From the NCBI GenBank assembly GCA_012845835.1, contig JABAKD010000026.1, forward strand, positions 15,877,761-15,941,760: a stretch of 64,000 nucleotides of DNA, written 5' to 3'. This DNA is from Undaria pinnatifida (taxonomy: Eukaryota; Sar; Phaeophyceae; Laminariales; Alariaceae). The position numbers and the translations under genes were made by a program. The notes beneath the pieces are model-generated. The model was given only the letters and a program-made list of their open reading frames with translations. It did no database searches and had not been told where the DNA came from. Below, piece after piece: positions 41,201 to 51,697 of this stretch; positions within the stretch are counted from its first letter, which is position 1; each line of letters opens with the position of its first letter.

Positions 41201-44200
41201 AACATACCACACCCTAACACCCCTCGAAGATTTTTATAATGTTGCAATGTGATATTCTCGGTACGGGGGAGAGCGCAAACGCCGACTGATGGGTATTTTG
41301 TATGGAAACACGACACTTGCAATGACTATTACTATTAATATGACCACTACTACTTGTAATACACTCTGTTGAGTACTACTATTAATACCGTAATGTTACT
41401 ACCGTATTGTTACCACCGCACAACACTCACGACAAAACACCACAACACCCCTCCGACATTTAAATAGAAAAAATATATTACTAGTGCACCTAGCTAGGTC
41501 AAACTCTGCGACGTTTTTACTCATTAGAGTTATTGTTTAGTTATTAATACTAGTCATACTCTCGGCAACAGGGAGAGTGTATGGCACACTATACATTTTT
41601 TATTATAGACTGATGCGCCGACGGAAACACGGCGATGACACACTATATTATAAAAATAAAAATACACTCCACCTGTGAGATCGAATATTTTGTCGAAACT
41701 CATCTTTGCAAGCTGTGTGTGATACTCCGATCGCGCGTATTACGGGTTGTGTGTCCTCATTTAAAGATATAGGTCGGCGACTCCCCTTGCAACTACAGTG
41801 TAGCTATCAGGGTCAACAGGGTGATGTAAGGCAGTCTGTGCGCGGAAACTATAAAACCCGTTTCTGAGGGGAACAAAATCTGACAGCTGTGGAAGGAAAT
41901 GCATCAGTTCATCAAGTGAATCCTGTAAGTCGAATATCCGGTGAGGGGAGGGCGGAGCATTATGACACATCATAGGACACACTTCACAAGCCAGCATAGC
42001 CAGCATTGTCATCGCGCGCGACCCCCAATGCTTTCGAGAAAACCGCTGTAGAACTTCGGCGGAGAGGGTGCCCAACCTTGCGTATTACACGGTAAACAAA
42101 AGCCTCCGAGTCTACGAATAACGTCACCTCTTTCCGAAAAGCGCAATGAATACAACCATGTGATAGTATACGAGTACGATGAACTAACTTTTTGATGAGT
42201 ATAGCCTTCTGCGAGATGATGCCCTTCCTGGTTACAGGGCAGATGATGCTCCCTCGGTTCCCATCTCCTCCCGAGATGTGCGCGGTCTGCGAAAGCCAGA
42301 GATGCAGAAGGGACAAAAACCAAGCGAGGCGGCGCGGTCAGGGGGGCACTATCACCTACCTGGTACCTAAAGTTTCTGAGGTCCTTTAATACGGTACCAC
42401 TATGTCCGACAATATAAGAACCATTTGTACATCAATATGACAATAAAATGGTGCTTCTTTTTCCGGACAGAATGGTAGCTAAGGAGCTCCATACCTCACC
42501 CGAACACTGACCTTGCAAAAAAAGGATAAGCGCAGCCCGATGAGCAATCCCATCACATCCATCACATCCATCACCTACTGAACCTAATATAGGCATCTAG
42601 CGAACAATACCGTACCAGGTATATGCGACACACCGACATAAGCTAGTTTGTTACTTATAGTCGAATTCAGGAGCCTCACAGTCAGAAGTACAGTAGGTTG
42701 GGCCAAAAAGTACAAGTAGTACCCTTACCATACCATTATCATGCCAGTCCTCCAACACAGTGCAAAAAAATTACCTCGTATTTTTTATTTATGCCATTTG
42801 GCTGACGCTCGAGACTACAGCGCACGGTTTCAGCGGGCAGGTTTCCACCCAAAAACGTGCATAATGTATGCCGCAAAACCACCTACCAGGTAAAACACAA
42901 CAAAACACGTCTACCACTCTCGACTGGGCCGCAAGGACCGCTCGGGGCATCAATATGAGGATACAAACGCCAGCGCTAGGTGTCCTAAGCGGAGAAGTTC
43001 GTTGCCTGGCTACCCTTTGCTTTGACGCCGTACACACGTCAAAAACCAAAGTGCAGACCGATGCGCAATCCCGTTAGCCATGGCTTAGGTACTATTAGGT
43101 ACTCTTAGGCATCCTACGAATCCTGTTGTGCAACAAACAGCAGTCAAAGGACACGTTTGGGTAATGTAGTCAATACACTATTATACACTATCAGTACACT
43201 ATCAGTACACTATCAGTACACTATCAGTACACTATCAGTACACTATTAGTATCAGTACACTATCAGTACACTATTAGTACACTATTAGTACACTATTAGT
43301 ACACTATCAGTACACTATCAGTACACTATCAGTACACTATCAGTACACTATCAGTACAATATAATTTGTTTTTTCGTTGAGAAGTATCATGCAGTCACTG
43401 ACACACAAGGCGAGGCATTAATAAGCCCAAAAGGTATGCCACAGCAGTGGGGAGCCCCGTTTAAGAGTGTTAATAGTAAGCGAACGCGGAGGTAAGAGCG
43501 GCCAAATCGGCGTGTCACGCCTTGTGAGTCCTATACTGAAAAAAAATCTACTGTACTTGATACTCATTTCGGAGATAAGAGCGGCACGGAGGTACCTGGT
43601 ATTGGAACCTGCTGTATTTGATACCCATTTCGGAGATAAGAGCGGCACGGAGGTACCCGGTATATCTAAGAGTGGTAACAAACATCGCATTGTTCCGAGG
43701 GGTCATCTTTAAAAATCTCCTAAATCGAGTACCTCACTGCGCCCCTATCGTAGCACGCGTGAGCAACGACAACACCAACGCCAACACCAACACCAACACC
43801 AACGCCAACACCAACACCAACGCCAACGCCAACGCCAACACCAACACCAACGCCAACACCAACGCCAACACCAACACCAACACCAACAGCTTACTGGTGT
43901 CCTCAGCGGAGAAAAACAGTTCCCTCACCTTGGCCTTCTCGCTGTCTAGCGTGAAAATGATCGGGATCAGGTCTTTAGGCCTCAAGGGCTCGCCAGACAT
44001 GGGGCTCCCCGGACGCTTGGGCGGCTGCGTGCACATCGGCGACGAACGAGAGGGAAAATATTATCTTTGTCATGTCTTTCACGAGTGGAGACAGGTGGAG
44101 CTTGTTGCATTCTGCGTTCAGGGAAGGACGGAGGACACGAGGCATGGCAAAATTCCAATGCTTACAAACACCATATCACAAATGAAATATGAAATATAGA

Positions 44201-47200
44201 TGTTCCACGCAGCTTGCCAAGTTGAGTTTCAACCATTCAATCGGTCGTGCTCACATTTTACTTTTCATTTTATTCTATTTTATGTTCGTGGGACACTGCG
44301 TGTAAGACGATTTTGCGTTGCTCGAGACTGCGAGCATTCTTAGAGTGTTGAATAACCCTGGGCCCGAGTCGACCGAAAAAACGATCGGATCCACGGCTCG
44401 ACAAGACCGAAAGAAAACAGTCCAACGAACGGCTTGAGTCGACCGAACAAAATCATAGGTTTGCCTGCAGACGACGTAACGGTCTCCGGTAAATGAAGCA
44501 ACCAGCAAATCGCGGCTTATTGTACACCAGATACATGCGTAGATAAAATTAAGCATATCTACATCGGAACTTTGGGGGTTGGGGGCAGAATGGGCGTGAC
44601 ACCCTCTGTTTCGGTTGGAAGCAGACTTGACGGGTAGGCTAGCATGACCAAGCCGGGCACAAACGAGTTGGGGTTCTCGCCGAGAACGTGAAGATATTGA
44701 GGTAGTCGCCTGGTTGGTCAATTCAGCCAGAGGTCGGTGCCTCTTCCCTCCTTCCACCCGTCCGCCCCCCATTTTTTTTTTACGATCCGAGCAACGGCTT
44801 GAGCCCACCGAATAACAATGTGGTAAAATATTGTTACCAACCGGTGTCATCTTTCACATTTGGGCTTGTCGAAATCCGACCCACGGCTCAAGTTGACTCG
44901 GACGATCAAATTCAGGGACTCCTGTCAGATTGACTGACTGACTGACCTGCACGATGTCAGATTGACTGACTGACTGACCTGCACGATTTTATCCTCGACT
45001 CTTTCGGGCTGGAACTGTGGCAGCCACCAGCTGGTCGTCCTAAGCTGCTCCACGCGTTCCTTCTTTGTCATCAGGACAGCGCGTCGCGTCAACTCCTGCC
45101 ACACCGTATCCGCACACAAATATTCACACACGTAAAGTAAACCGAGAGCAGTAGAGCAGTCAAAACACCGGAATAGGAGTGGGGGGGGGGGGGGGGGGGG
45201 GGTTGGGGCCACTGCAGTGCTGTTGAATGTAACGTATAATTAATACCAGGTACACATCTTTTAGAGTTATTAACAGATAAATCGTCAAGCATAAATACCA
45301 ACACTTAGCATTGTAGTGGACAAAAAATAGGACACCTCCCAATAAAAACTCACCCAGACAGTATATTAAGAGTACCAACAACGCAGCTTGCAAAAATGAG
45401 TGTTGACCTGAAATTCGTCGAACTCACGGCTGACGTCCTTGATTTTTTCTCATAAAATCGTTTCGGGATTCGGGTAGACGGTATGGTAACCTCGAGCTGT
45501 TCGTGACATTCCTTCTTCGTCGTCAGGATAGCGCGTTGCCTCAACGCCTGCCGCACCGTATGCACTCATAGAGCACATAGAGCAGGCAGATGCACCGAGG
45601 GCAATCAACACGCTGCGGGTGGGGGGGATATTATGCACACGAATAATGCTGAAGCGGTTGTCAAAGGACAGGCGCGTTGAGTCAACGCCCGCCACACCGT
45701 TTCCGCACACCGCGTACCCGGACAGCAGTAGGCACACCGAGAAGAGGCAATGACGTTGAGGCCGGAAGGGGGGTGGGGGGTTGTTGGGGGGGGCAATGGC
45801 GTTGAGGCCGCTGCAAAAAAGACCAGCAGAACAGTAACTGCGGTATAAGGTACATACAGCAAATTTTTGAATAATAAGAACAAAATAATAATGTACTTAC
45901 ACCTATCAAAACGTGAACGGTGAACACTCCCGGTACTGCAACGCTAGTGCTGTAAGAACACAATAGCGCTCTTGACGGCCGACTGAGCACGGCAGCCACG
46001 GGCAGAAACCACGTCCAACATTGCTGCGGCTCACCATCTCAAGCGCTGCGTCGTTTCCATCTTTAGACGGGCCTGCTTGCCCGGTTGACTTCTCTTCCCT
46101 TCCGCGCTTCTTGCCTTTCCCTTTGCCGTTGCCCTCGACCTGACCGTTCCGTAGGCCGGAAAACAACAAAAAAACGAGCACGATGGCGTTAAAGCCAGTC
46201 ACACTCGCGATTGCAGCATATGATACCTGCCATATACCATACCCGTGATACCCGTGATACGCCATATCTGGTACCTGCGATATGCCATACCCGTCCCACA
46301 CCATACCCGTCATTCGCCACACCCGCCGTATGCCATACCCGTCACACCCGTAACACATCATACCCCTCACACGCCATACGCATCATGGATGCACCATACA
46401 CCATACCTGTGATACGCCATACCCGTGATACACCGTAGCCGTGGCACACCATACCCGTCATACACTATGATATACCCGTGATGCACCATCCAACACACCC
46501 GCGGCATCAAAAACAACAAACTCCGAGGTTTCCTGTGCCGTGGTTTCCTGTGCCGCACGGCACCGACAGCAGTGCCTTCGATAGTCAATAATAGTACGGG
46601 GAACCTACAATACAGTACTGCAGTAAATCATCATCAAATATGGTTAGTAAAATTAAGGAAATATATACCTGGTACAGAAGGGCTCCACATGGATGCTTCG
46701 GATAGGCAAATACTTGGTTACTACAAGGATGCCGGCATTCGCCGGCACCCATTCGTCGGGTAGGAAAATACTGTGTCATGTTGTCTCATGTTTTGAAATC
46801 TGTTTACACACTTGCAGGATCAACTGTATACCACACATGCATAGTCTATAGTAGTTGGTAAGTGTTTCGCATGCATTTAGGATGGGTGGAACTATAATAC
46901 AGCAGTACCATGCTTCGAAAAGGCAAATACTTAGATAGTACAAGGGCTCCGCATGCCGGCACCCATGCTTCGGATAGGCAAAGACTGGCATATTGTATCA
47001 TGTTTCAAATTATGTTTACGTACTTGCAGGATCAAGTATATACCACACATGCATAGAGTATTTCGTATCGTAAGAGCTTCGCATGCCAAGGGTTGTTTGT
47101 AGTAGGATGAAGACAATGCCATGGACTTGCAGGATACAGACAGGACGGAAGAAAATTAGCAATAGAATGGAGAAAATGAGACGTGCATTGCACGGCCAAA

Positions 47201-50077
47201 AAATAAAAGATTGGGACTACTCGGTCTCAGTCTCACCAGTCAGTTGTCACACTGCTGTAGTTCCTGATACTACTGTAACTTTCTTCCTCAGTCTCGACTC
47301 TCAGATTCGTTTCGTTTGTTGTGTCGGTCTCACTAACCATGACGATTTCTCACTCTTGCCTAATGCTGATATTCAGCTGTCAGTCTCATTTCTCAGAATT
47401 TTTTCAGTCTCATTTCCTAGATGCTTTATCAGCCTCCTTCTTGAGATTCCTTGATTGGCGTCAGATCATATTATTAGTCCCCAATTGAGAGGTTTCTAGA
47501 TCAGTCTCATTTTTGAGCAGAATTTGTTTTAGTTTCTCATACTATTTTATGCCAGGTGTTTAATATATTAGTAGTGTTCACTTCGAAGACTCATTGTCAG
47601 ACACTTATCAGCCTCAATTACCTAACGCTCGATTGTGTAAGTATCCTTTGTCAGTCCCTTCTAAGAACGCTCACCAGTTTCATTTCCACTACAGCACTGT
47701 GTACTGTGTATCAGCAAATGTTGCCAGGATGATATTGGGTTCCCAACCTAACTTCTCACACGTTTATCAGGCTGTTACCTAACGCTCGCTTTTGAGATAG
47801 ATAGATAGATCCCTTGCAAGTGTCCCTCTCGGATAAAACAATCGGAGGTCGTGCATCGGATGCAATGATTTAAAGCGTTTTTTTCAGGGCTCTCACAATA
47901 GCTTGTTAACCGTCGGCGCAGAAGCCACGCCACTGCACTCGAGCAGCCATGTCTCAACAACTACGGCGAATCAATAAAAAACAACAGCAGATGGCATGGA
48001 AAACTACGAAGCGCAGCCACACAGGTCATCGGAAAATGGTCCCCCATCTCCTCCTGTAGGACCAGGCCGAAAACAACGACGAGGCAATAAGCAACTGCAA
48101 TCCGTTGAGCTAGCCCATGTCGTAGGTATAACTATACTATACGAGCTGTTCTCTCGCTTATCATGCACTAGCTACCGAGACGACCTACATGACGCGAGGC
48201 GCACGCCACAAGACGCATCCAGGGGGGGACACTTGGGACACTTCGGGGTTATGACGATAACGTCTCAAGTGTGCCTGGTACTCATCACCTTGTATTATGT
48301 TTGCCATCCTCCAATGCACAGCATAGCCTGCATACAATAGACGTCAATCCCTGCCACAGCAAGTCTTGGAGTGTCCCTACCTCATTCATAGCGGTAGTGA
48401 AGTATTCATATAGACTGGCTAAGATAGAAACTCGGTATAGCAATGAATAGCTTTAATAGTCGGTGTTACTTGTCCGGTTACTGGCGCGGTGCCAAGTTTA
48501 TAACTGCTTTATAGTTAGATGGCAAGGGCCCCTTTACGCTATAACTGGTCATAGCTCGTAGGAACGCCTAGGTATTCCCTTTCAAGTATAAATATTTTCA
48601 TAGCGAAACACCCCGGATTTGAAGCCAACCGCATCCCGTATAACGCAAACCTTGTACTGATCAATAGTACGATAGTAAAAGTTTATACAGGTATGGGGAT
48701 GAAACAAGCAGTTTAATTCGACATTCGATGAGACAATAACATGGCACCAGAAAAAAGGAAACAAGAGTGCACCTCGACGCTTTTGTCGGTCTCTCGTTGT
48801 GCTTGCGGCTTGACGATAACGAGCTGAGTAGACACGAACGAGCTCTCGGCTTCAACTCTTCGACCCTCGTCCGCCGTCACCTCCTCAGTAACTGCGCAAC
48901 ATGCGCAACACACAAGACATGCGCCACGAAGGCGGTGCATCAAATACGGGGATGCAAAATACACGCACATCGATGTAGTACGCAGCTCGAAAATATGAGT
49001 TTCGACTCTAAATTCGTGGAACTCACAGCTGACGTTGTTAGAATAAATTTACAGAATACACACGCAGGTTGAAATGTGAGTTTCGACTACACACCGCCAA
49101 CACCAAACCCACCACCAACAACATAAACAATAGCAACAATAACAGCTACACCACCACCGTCAACAACAACAACACCACCACCACTACTACCACCACCACT
49201 GCCACCAACAGGAGGTCACCAACTACGACCATGAATTCGTAGCCTTCATGTGGCTCGTTCCCTTTTATCCGTTGACAATAATCTATTACAGTGACAAATC
49301 CGTCGAAACATTCCTAGTAAACTGTACCGGTACAATGTCACTCCAGCCTCATAGGAGGCTGCCTCGCAACCACGGAGAACATAAAACAATATCTGGTACC
49401 ATTGAAAGACCACGGACTAGAGTATGACGATGAGCTAACATGAGAACAACAATGACAATTAATAGGTAACCCGTTCTCGTAGTACGTACCGTAATTTAAT
49501 ACAGTGCCTACAGTGCCTACAGTGCCTGCAGTGCCTACAATGCCTACTAATGCCTACCTAGTGGTTGCCAGTGCCTACTAATGGGTACCTAGTGGTTGCT
49601 AGTGCTGCTGAAGTGCCGTGATGGTGTGATGGTGTGATGGTGTGATGGTGCTATCAGAATCCCTGTAATACGAGTGCACCCATTGTGACATGCCAGGTAC
49701 CTGGTATCATACGTACGAGTACCAGCATATAAACCCTGCTGCCTGTTACTACTACAGCCATACTGCTCATGTGTATACAGTACAACAGTACATAATTCAG
49801 AGCCCCCACGTGTGCGGTACGAGTATATACCGGTACTTGTATACATATTGTGTTCTTCTCCTGCGCTGATAGAAGTACAGGACACACCTTTGTTTTTCTC
49901 CTGTTCTTCGAATGCCTCCTTCTGGCGCTTGAGCTCCTGGGTCTTGGTGAGGAGGAACTCGACGATGCATTCCTTGCAGTAGACGTGACCTGACGGTGTC
50001 GCCATGGGCTCTACCGCCGGATGGATACAGAGAGCGCAGTGACCGAACGTTTGCTGCGAGTCCCCTCCAAGTCGCAC
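38176..50077 (-). CDS. NOSIP: NOSIP/CSU1-family RING/U-box-like E3 ligase (8 exons, N terminus missing)
   Basis: Exons in transcription order: 50077-49888, 48891-48773, 46139-46035, 45095-44979, 44024-43929, 42286-42189, 40736-40666, 38282-38176. They total 903 bp, exactly 301 codons with stop, and every junction keeps phase. Human NOSIP (~300 aa) and Arabidopsis CSU1 are ubiquitin ligases with a zinc-binding module split between the two ends; NOSIP also associates with the spliceosome. Seen: the N-terminal half-module (CALC...GHVYCKECI), a Lys/Glu-rich coil, SWWLPQFQPE (FWiPs.tPe in the family), SPMSGEPLRPKDLIPI, ICPVTRKGI, MTCPVTG and the terminal GGTSF..SG. The Cys usually before PMSG is Ser here. 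The short first exon, expected to encode MxRHSKN..., was not found upstream. Confidence 0.9.
38803..38935. repeat. Tandem repeat, ~48-bp unit x3
   Basis: ACAACCAAGGTT...GTGTATAC(C/T)GCCACACAT(C/T)GGAC repeats three times. Confidence 0.9.
38958..40045. repeat. 60-bp satellite, interrupted by a transposon
   Basis: Units starting TCCCTGGTCTGTCGTATACG occur at 38958, 39018 and 39078 (variant), then at 39925 and 39985 beyond the element at 39112-39896. Each carries GATCTGCAT.(A/G)TCTA(G/A)ATCA. A related but diverged GATCTGCGTGATCTAG occurs at about 56518. Confidence 0.93.
39112..39896. mobile_element. Palindromic (foldback) Tc1/mariner-like non-autonomous element
   Basis: Termini are CAGTGCCTGTCACTGTAATT and its exact reverse complement, each flanked by TA (39110-39111 and 39897-39898). 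Nearly the whole element is an inverted repeat: CAGGGAAACTC near the left end mirrors GAGTTTCCCTG on the right, and GGCTCTCTCC mirrors GGAGAGAGCC. The arms are about 350 bp and meet near 39500. No transposase frame is present. TA duplication and CAGT termini are typical of Tc1/mariner elements. Confidence 0.88.
40268..40345 (-). pseudogene. Decayed copy of NOSIP-like exon g
   Basis: Reads ...EDTV-stop-Q and then AMTCPVTGD on the minus strand, clearly the sequence of exon g. An in-frame TAG is present, and the donor GT has become GC (ACCGGCGAC), so it cannot be spliced in as coding exon. Confidence 0.85.
40666..40736 (-). CDS. NOSIP: NOSIP-like exon g: SGHVILEDAV...CPVTG
   Basis: Acceptor CGATATTACAG, donor GTGACA, phase 2 in and 1 out, 71 bp. 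Joining restores K-SGHVIL at its start and VTG at its end. A full decayed copy lies 330 bp downstream. Confidence 0.9.
40737..42188 (-). other. Intron f-g of the NOSIP-like gene
   Basis: No exon. AT-rich stretches with TATTAATA words (41334, 41383, 41542) and a GATCGACAAGATCGACAAG short tandem (40745). The minus frame 41761-42075 is open for 104 codons but has no family resemblance. Confidence 0.55.
42189..42286 (-). CDS. NOSIP: NOSIP-like exon f: ICPVTRKGI
   Basis: Acceptor GGCTTTCGCAG, donor GTTAGT, phase 0 in and 2 out. It encodes GSIICPVTRKGIISQKAILI, the YVCAVTR-like segment of the family. Confidence 0.9.
43165..43360. repeat. Minisatellite AGTACACTATC (11 bp)
   Basis: About 16 units of CAGTACACTAT or TAGTACACTAT in a row. 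Confidence 0.95.
43755..43890. repeat. AACACC/AACGCC hexanucleotide array
   Basis: A run of AACACCAACGCC units; it gives an artefact Asn/Thr/Ala frame on one strand and Val/Leu on the other. Confidence 0.95.
43929..44024 (-). CDS. NOSIP: NOSIP-like exon e: SPMSGEPL
   Basis: Acceptor GTGCACGCAG, donor GTGAGG, phase 0-0, 32 codons. PMSGEPLRPKDLIPIIFTLD is the clearest NOSIP signature in the gene. Confidence 0.93.
44925..44990 (-). repeat. Tandem duplication of exon d end and donor
   Basis: On the minus strand ATCGTGCAGGTCAGTCAGTC followed by AGTCAATCTGAC occurs twice in a row, so the CAG|GTCAGT exon-intron junction of exon d is duplicated with almost no change. Confidence 0.85.
44979..45095 (-). 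CDS. NOSIP: NOSIP-like exon d: SWWLPQFQPE
   Basis: Acceptor GGTGTGGCAG, donor GTCAGT, phase 0-0, 39 codons. It encodes MTKKERVEQLRTTSWWLPQF. Two decayed tandem copies lie on its acceptor side (45437-45715), and its last bases plus donor are duplicated just downstream (44927-44960). Confidence 0.82.
45437..45715 (-). pseudogene. Two decayed copies of NOSIP-like exon d
   Basis: At about 45553 downward the frame reads QALRQRAILTTKKECHEQL, and at about 45705 downward ACGGTGTGGCGGGCGTTGACTCAACGCGC; both match the start of exon d (QELTRRAVLMTKKERVEQL) and include GCGGCAG or GCGGGCG at the acceptor position. The SWWLP part is lost in both. Confidence 0.72.
46035..46139 (-). CDS. NOSIP: NOSIP-like exon c: basic linker
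   Basis: Acceptor GAACGGTCAG, donor GTGAGC, phase 0 on both sides, 35 codons. Lys/Arg/Gly-rich (GKGKGKKRGREEK), a possible nuclear localisation signal. Confidence 0.7.
46140..48772 (-). other. Intron b-c of the NOSIP-like gene
   Basis: No exon. It has an array of CATACCCGTGATACGC-like 16-18-bp units (46205-46480) next to exon c, two copies of a CTTCGGATAGGCAAATACTTGG block (46690 and 46910), and TCAGTCTCATTT repeats (47225-47600). Confidence 0.6.
46205..46480. repeat. Tandem repeats of CATACCCGTGATACGC
   Basis: Around 15 imperfect 16-18-bp units (CCATACCCGTSATACRC) run toward exon c. Confidence 0.85.
48773..48891 (-). CDS. NOSIP: NOSIP-like exon b: linker
   Basis: Acceptor ATGTTGCGCAG, donor GTGCAC, phase 1 in and 0 out, 39 codons plus two bases (VTEEVTADEGRRVEAESSF...). 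It is poorly conserved and is chosen because it alone converts phase 1 to phase 0 between exons a and c. Confidence 0.65.
48892..49887 (-). other. Intron a-b of the NOSIP-like gene
   Basis: No exon. Contains ACCACCACC/AACAACAAC tracts (49090-49210), a CAGTGCCTA 9-bp array (49500-49600) and a TGATGGTG array (49618-49650). The segment AAATTCGTGGAACTCACAGC (49013) has a diverged partner in the same gene at 45412 (AAATTCGTCGAACTCACGGC). Confidence 0.55.
49888..50077 (-). CDS. NOSIP: NOSIP-like exon a: N-terminal zinc-binding module
   Basis: Acceptor TCATTGCGCAG, donor GTGTGT, phase 1 out. It encodes RLGGDSQQTFGHCALC and PSGHVYCKECIVEFLL, then a charged helix (ELKRQKEAFEEQEKNK). Cys14, Cys17, His31, Cys34 and Cys37 of the exon are the likely metal ligands. 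Confidence 0.92.
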
Positions 50078-50289
50078 CTGCGCAATGAAATGAAAAAAAT
50101 GCTATGGTTGCTTTAAACCAACGCAGCACCATAATCTACTCCATGTACGAAGTATACTCGTAAAGCACTACTGCTGTATTGGTACCGCTTTGCCGGCTTT
50201 CGTTGTTGGTATTGTAGTTGTGGTGGTTGGTGGTGGTGCTAGTGGATGTTGCTGCTGTTGTTGCTCTCACGTAAGCTCGTTGCCATACA

Positions 50290-50471
50290 GCGGGGGGCTC
50301 CCAATAGTGCCGATATATGCCAGCCTTTTGTACCGGTACTATTCAGGGCACCGGCACTAACGGCTATTGGGGATACGGCAAACATACAAATTCCCACTCG
50401 TGCCAAGCGATTTCATCGGCATTATAGAGAGCAGCGGCACCATTCAACCGGCACTATTGGGAGCCCCCCCC
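50290..50471 (+). mobile_element. MITE-like element family B, copy 2
   Basis: Terminal inverted repeats GGGGGGCTCCCAATAGTGCC and GGCACTATTGGGAGCCCCCC are perfect over about 20 bp. The ~180-bp interior has no reading frame and matches the copies at 33740 and 57205. No clear target-site duplication was seen. Confidence 0.85.
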
Positions 50472-51572
50472 TATAATCTACCCCGTGGTGACGAAACGCC
50501 GTAAGGAGCGCGAAAGGCAGGTGGGGAACAAAGGAAGCGAACAAACCAAGGGGTACCAATATCGGGGTTCGAGGGTGGTGGCTCGAAGCTCGAGTTGTTT
50601 CTCGACGGCAGAAACGGCACCTGGAGCTTAGATCCCGGAATGTTTGCTTCTCTATGTGTAGAAGGTGTGCTCTTTCTCGGACAAGTTATCAAGTTTTGAC
50701 GTCAAGAAAGGGCTACAAGTACTCGTACTCAGGTATTTACACTTCGAGGTATCATGTACGAAACTGGTAGCAACTAGTGCTGTATCGGCAGTTACTAAAT
50801 TTTCACAATACGAGGAACCTGGTGCTGTACCTGGAGTAATCATGTATCTGTATTAATAGTGACAGCAGCGCGTGACACCCCATCCTCAGATCCATGCAAA
50901 CTTGGTGCCTGGTACGAGGTGCTGCTCGTTGTATGACACGATAAGCACACTCGGAAAAGGAGTGTATAACATGTGCCAAATATCGAAATAGTGAAGGTGT
51001 TATACAGAACGTGCCCACTCTTGACTCTTTTTGGGACCCAGAGGTATCAACTGTCTGCTCTACCATGATGATGCGAGAAAACGCCCCGGGGCGCTATTTG
51101 TCGCATAAACGAGCAAATTCCAGAGAAACGCCCCCTGCCGAAGCAAAAATGCGACCCCCTCCCCCGGATACACAGTAAACGCCCTCCCCCTATCTTTTTT
51201 GGGGGGAAACGGCCCGGGTCGGAGCTCACGAGTCGTTCGAGTGTGGGAGATGGAGCCATTTCCAACGCAGGCAAAGGGGTGCTTCACATAGGAAACCTAA
51301 AGCCTGGGATGTGGGTAGGTGGACTCACTTGTTGAGCGCAACAACAGCAAGAAAGACAAAGTCACACGCGGACAGAGAATTAAACATGATTCATTAATAG
51401 ACGATCTGCCTTCAATAGAAGATAAAAATATAGAGGCCAGGTGGGTGTTACATAGTCACCCAGACGTGTTTTCTGTACCAGTATGATATGATGAGGATTT
51501 ATCACCCAGCCACTCGAACCAGCACAGTCCTATTAATATTAATAGCATGTATTTGGGGTGTGGCGTATATAA

Positions 51573-51697
51573 CAGCTAGTGCTGGTGTGTGCCCGATGAT
51601 GATGGGCTCGCTTCCTGATGGCCAGGAAAGAGCCCAGCTAGTGCTGGTGTGTGCCCGATGATGATGGGCTCGCTTCCTGATGGCCAGGAAAGAGCCC
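51573..51697. repeat. 62-bp tandem duplication
   Basis: AGCTAGTGCTGGTGTGTGCC through GGCCAGGAAAGAGCCC occurs twice in immediate succession without visible difference. Confidence 0.95.

Larger units (their letters stand above)
42287..43928 (-). other. Intron e-f of the NOSIP-like gene
   Basis: No exon. Contains the AGTACACTATC minisatellite (43165-43360), a duplicated ATTTCGGAGATAAGAGCGGCACGGAGGTACC segment (43566 and 43628) and the AACACC/AACGCC array (43755-43890). Confidence 0.65.

Noticed and set aside
41761..42075. 104-codon minus-strand frame considered as a further NOSIP exon
   Set aside because: Exon 40736-40666 fits the required phases on both sides and the family sequence, leaving no place for this frame.
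43618..44199. 193-codon plus-strand frame with NTNTNAN repeats
   Set aside because: It crosses the hexanucleotide array and is antisense to the NOSIP exon at 43929-44024; no splice or family support.
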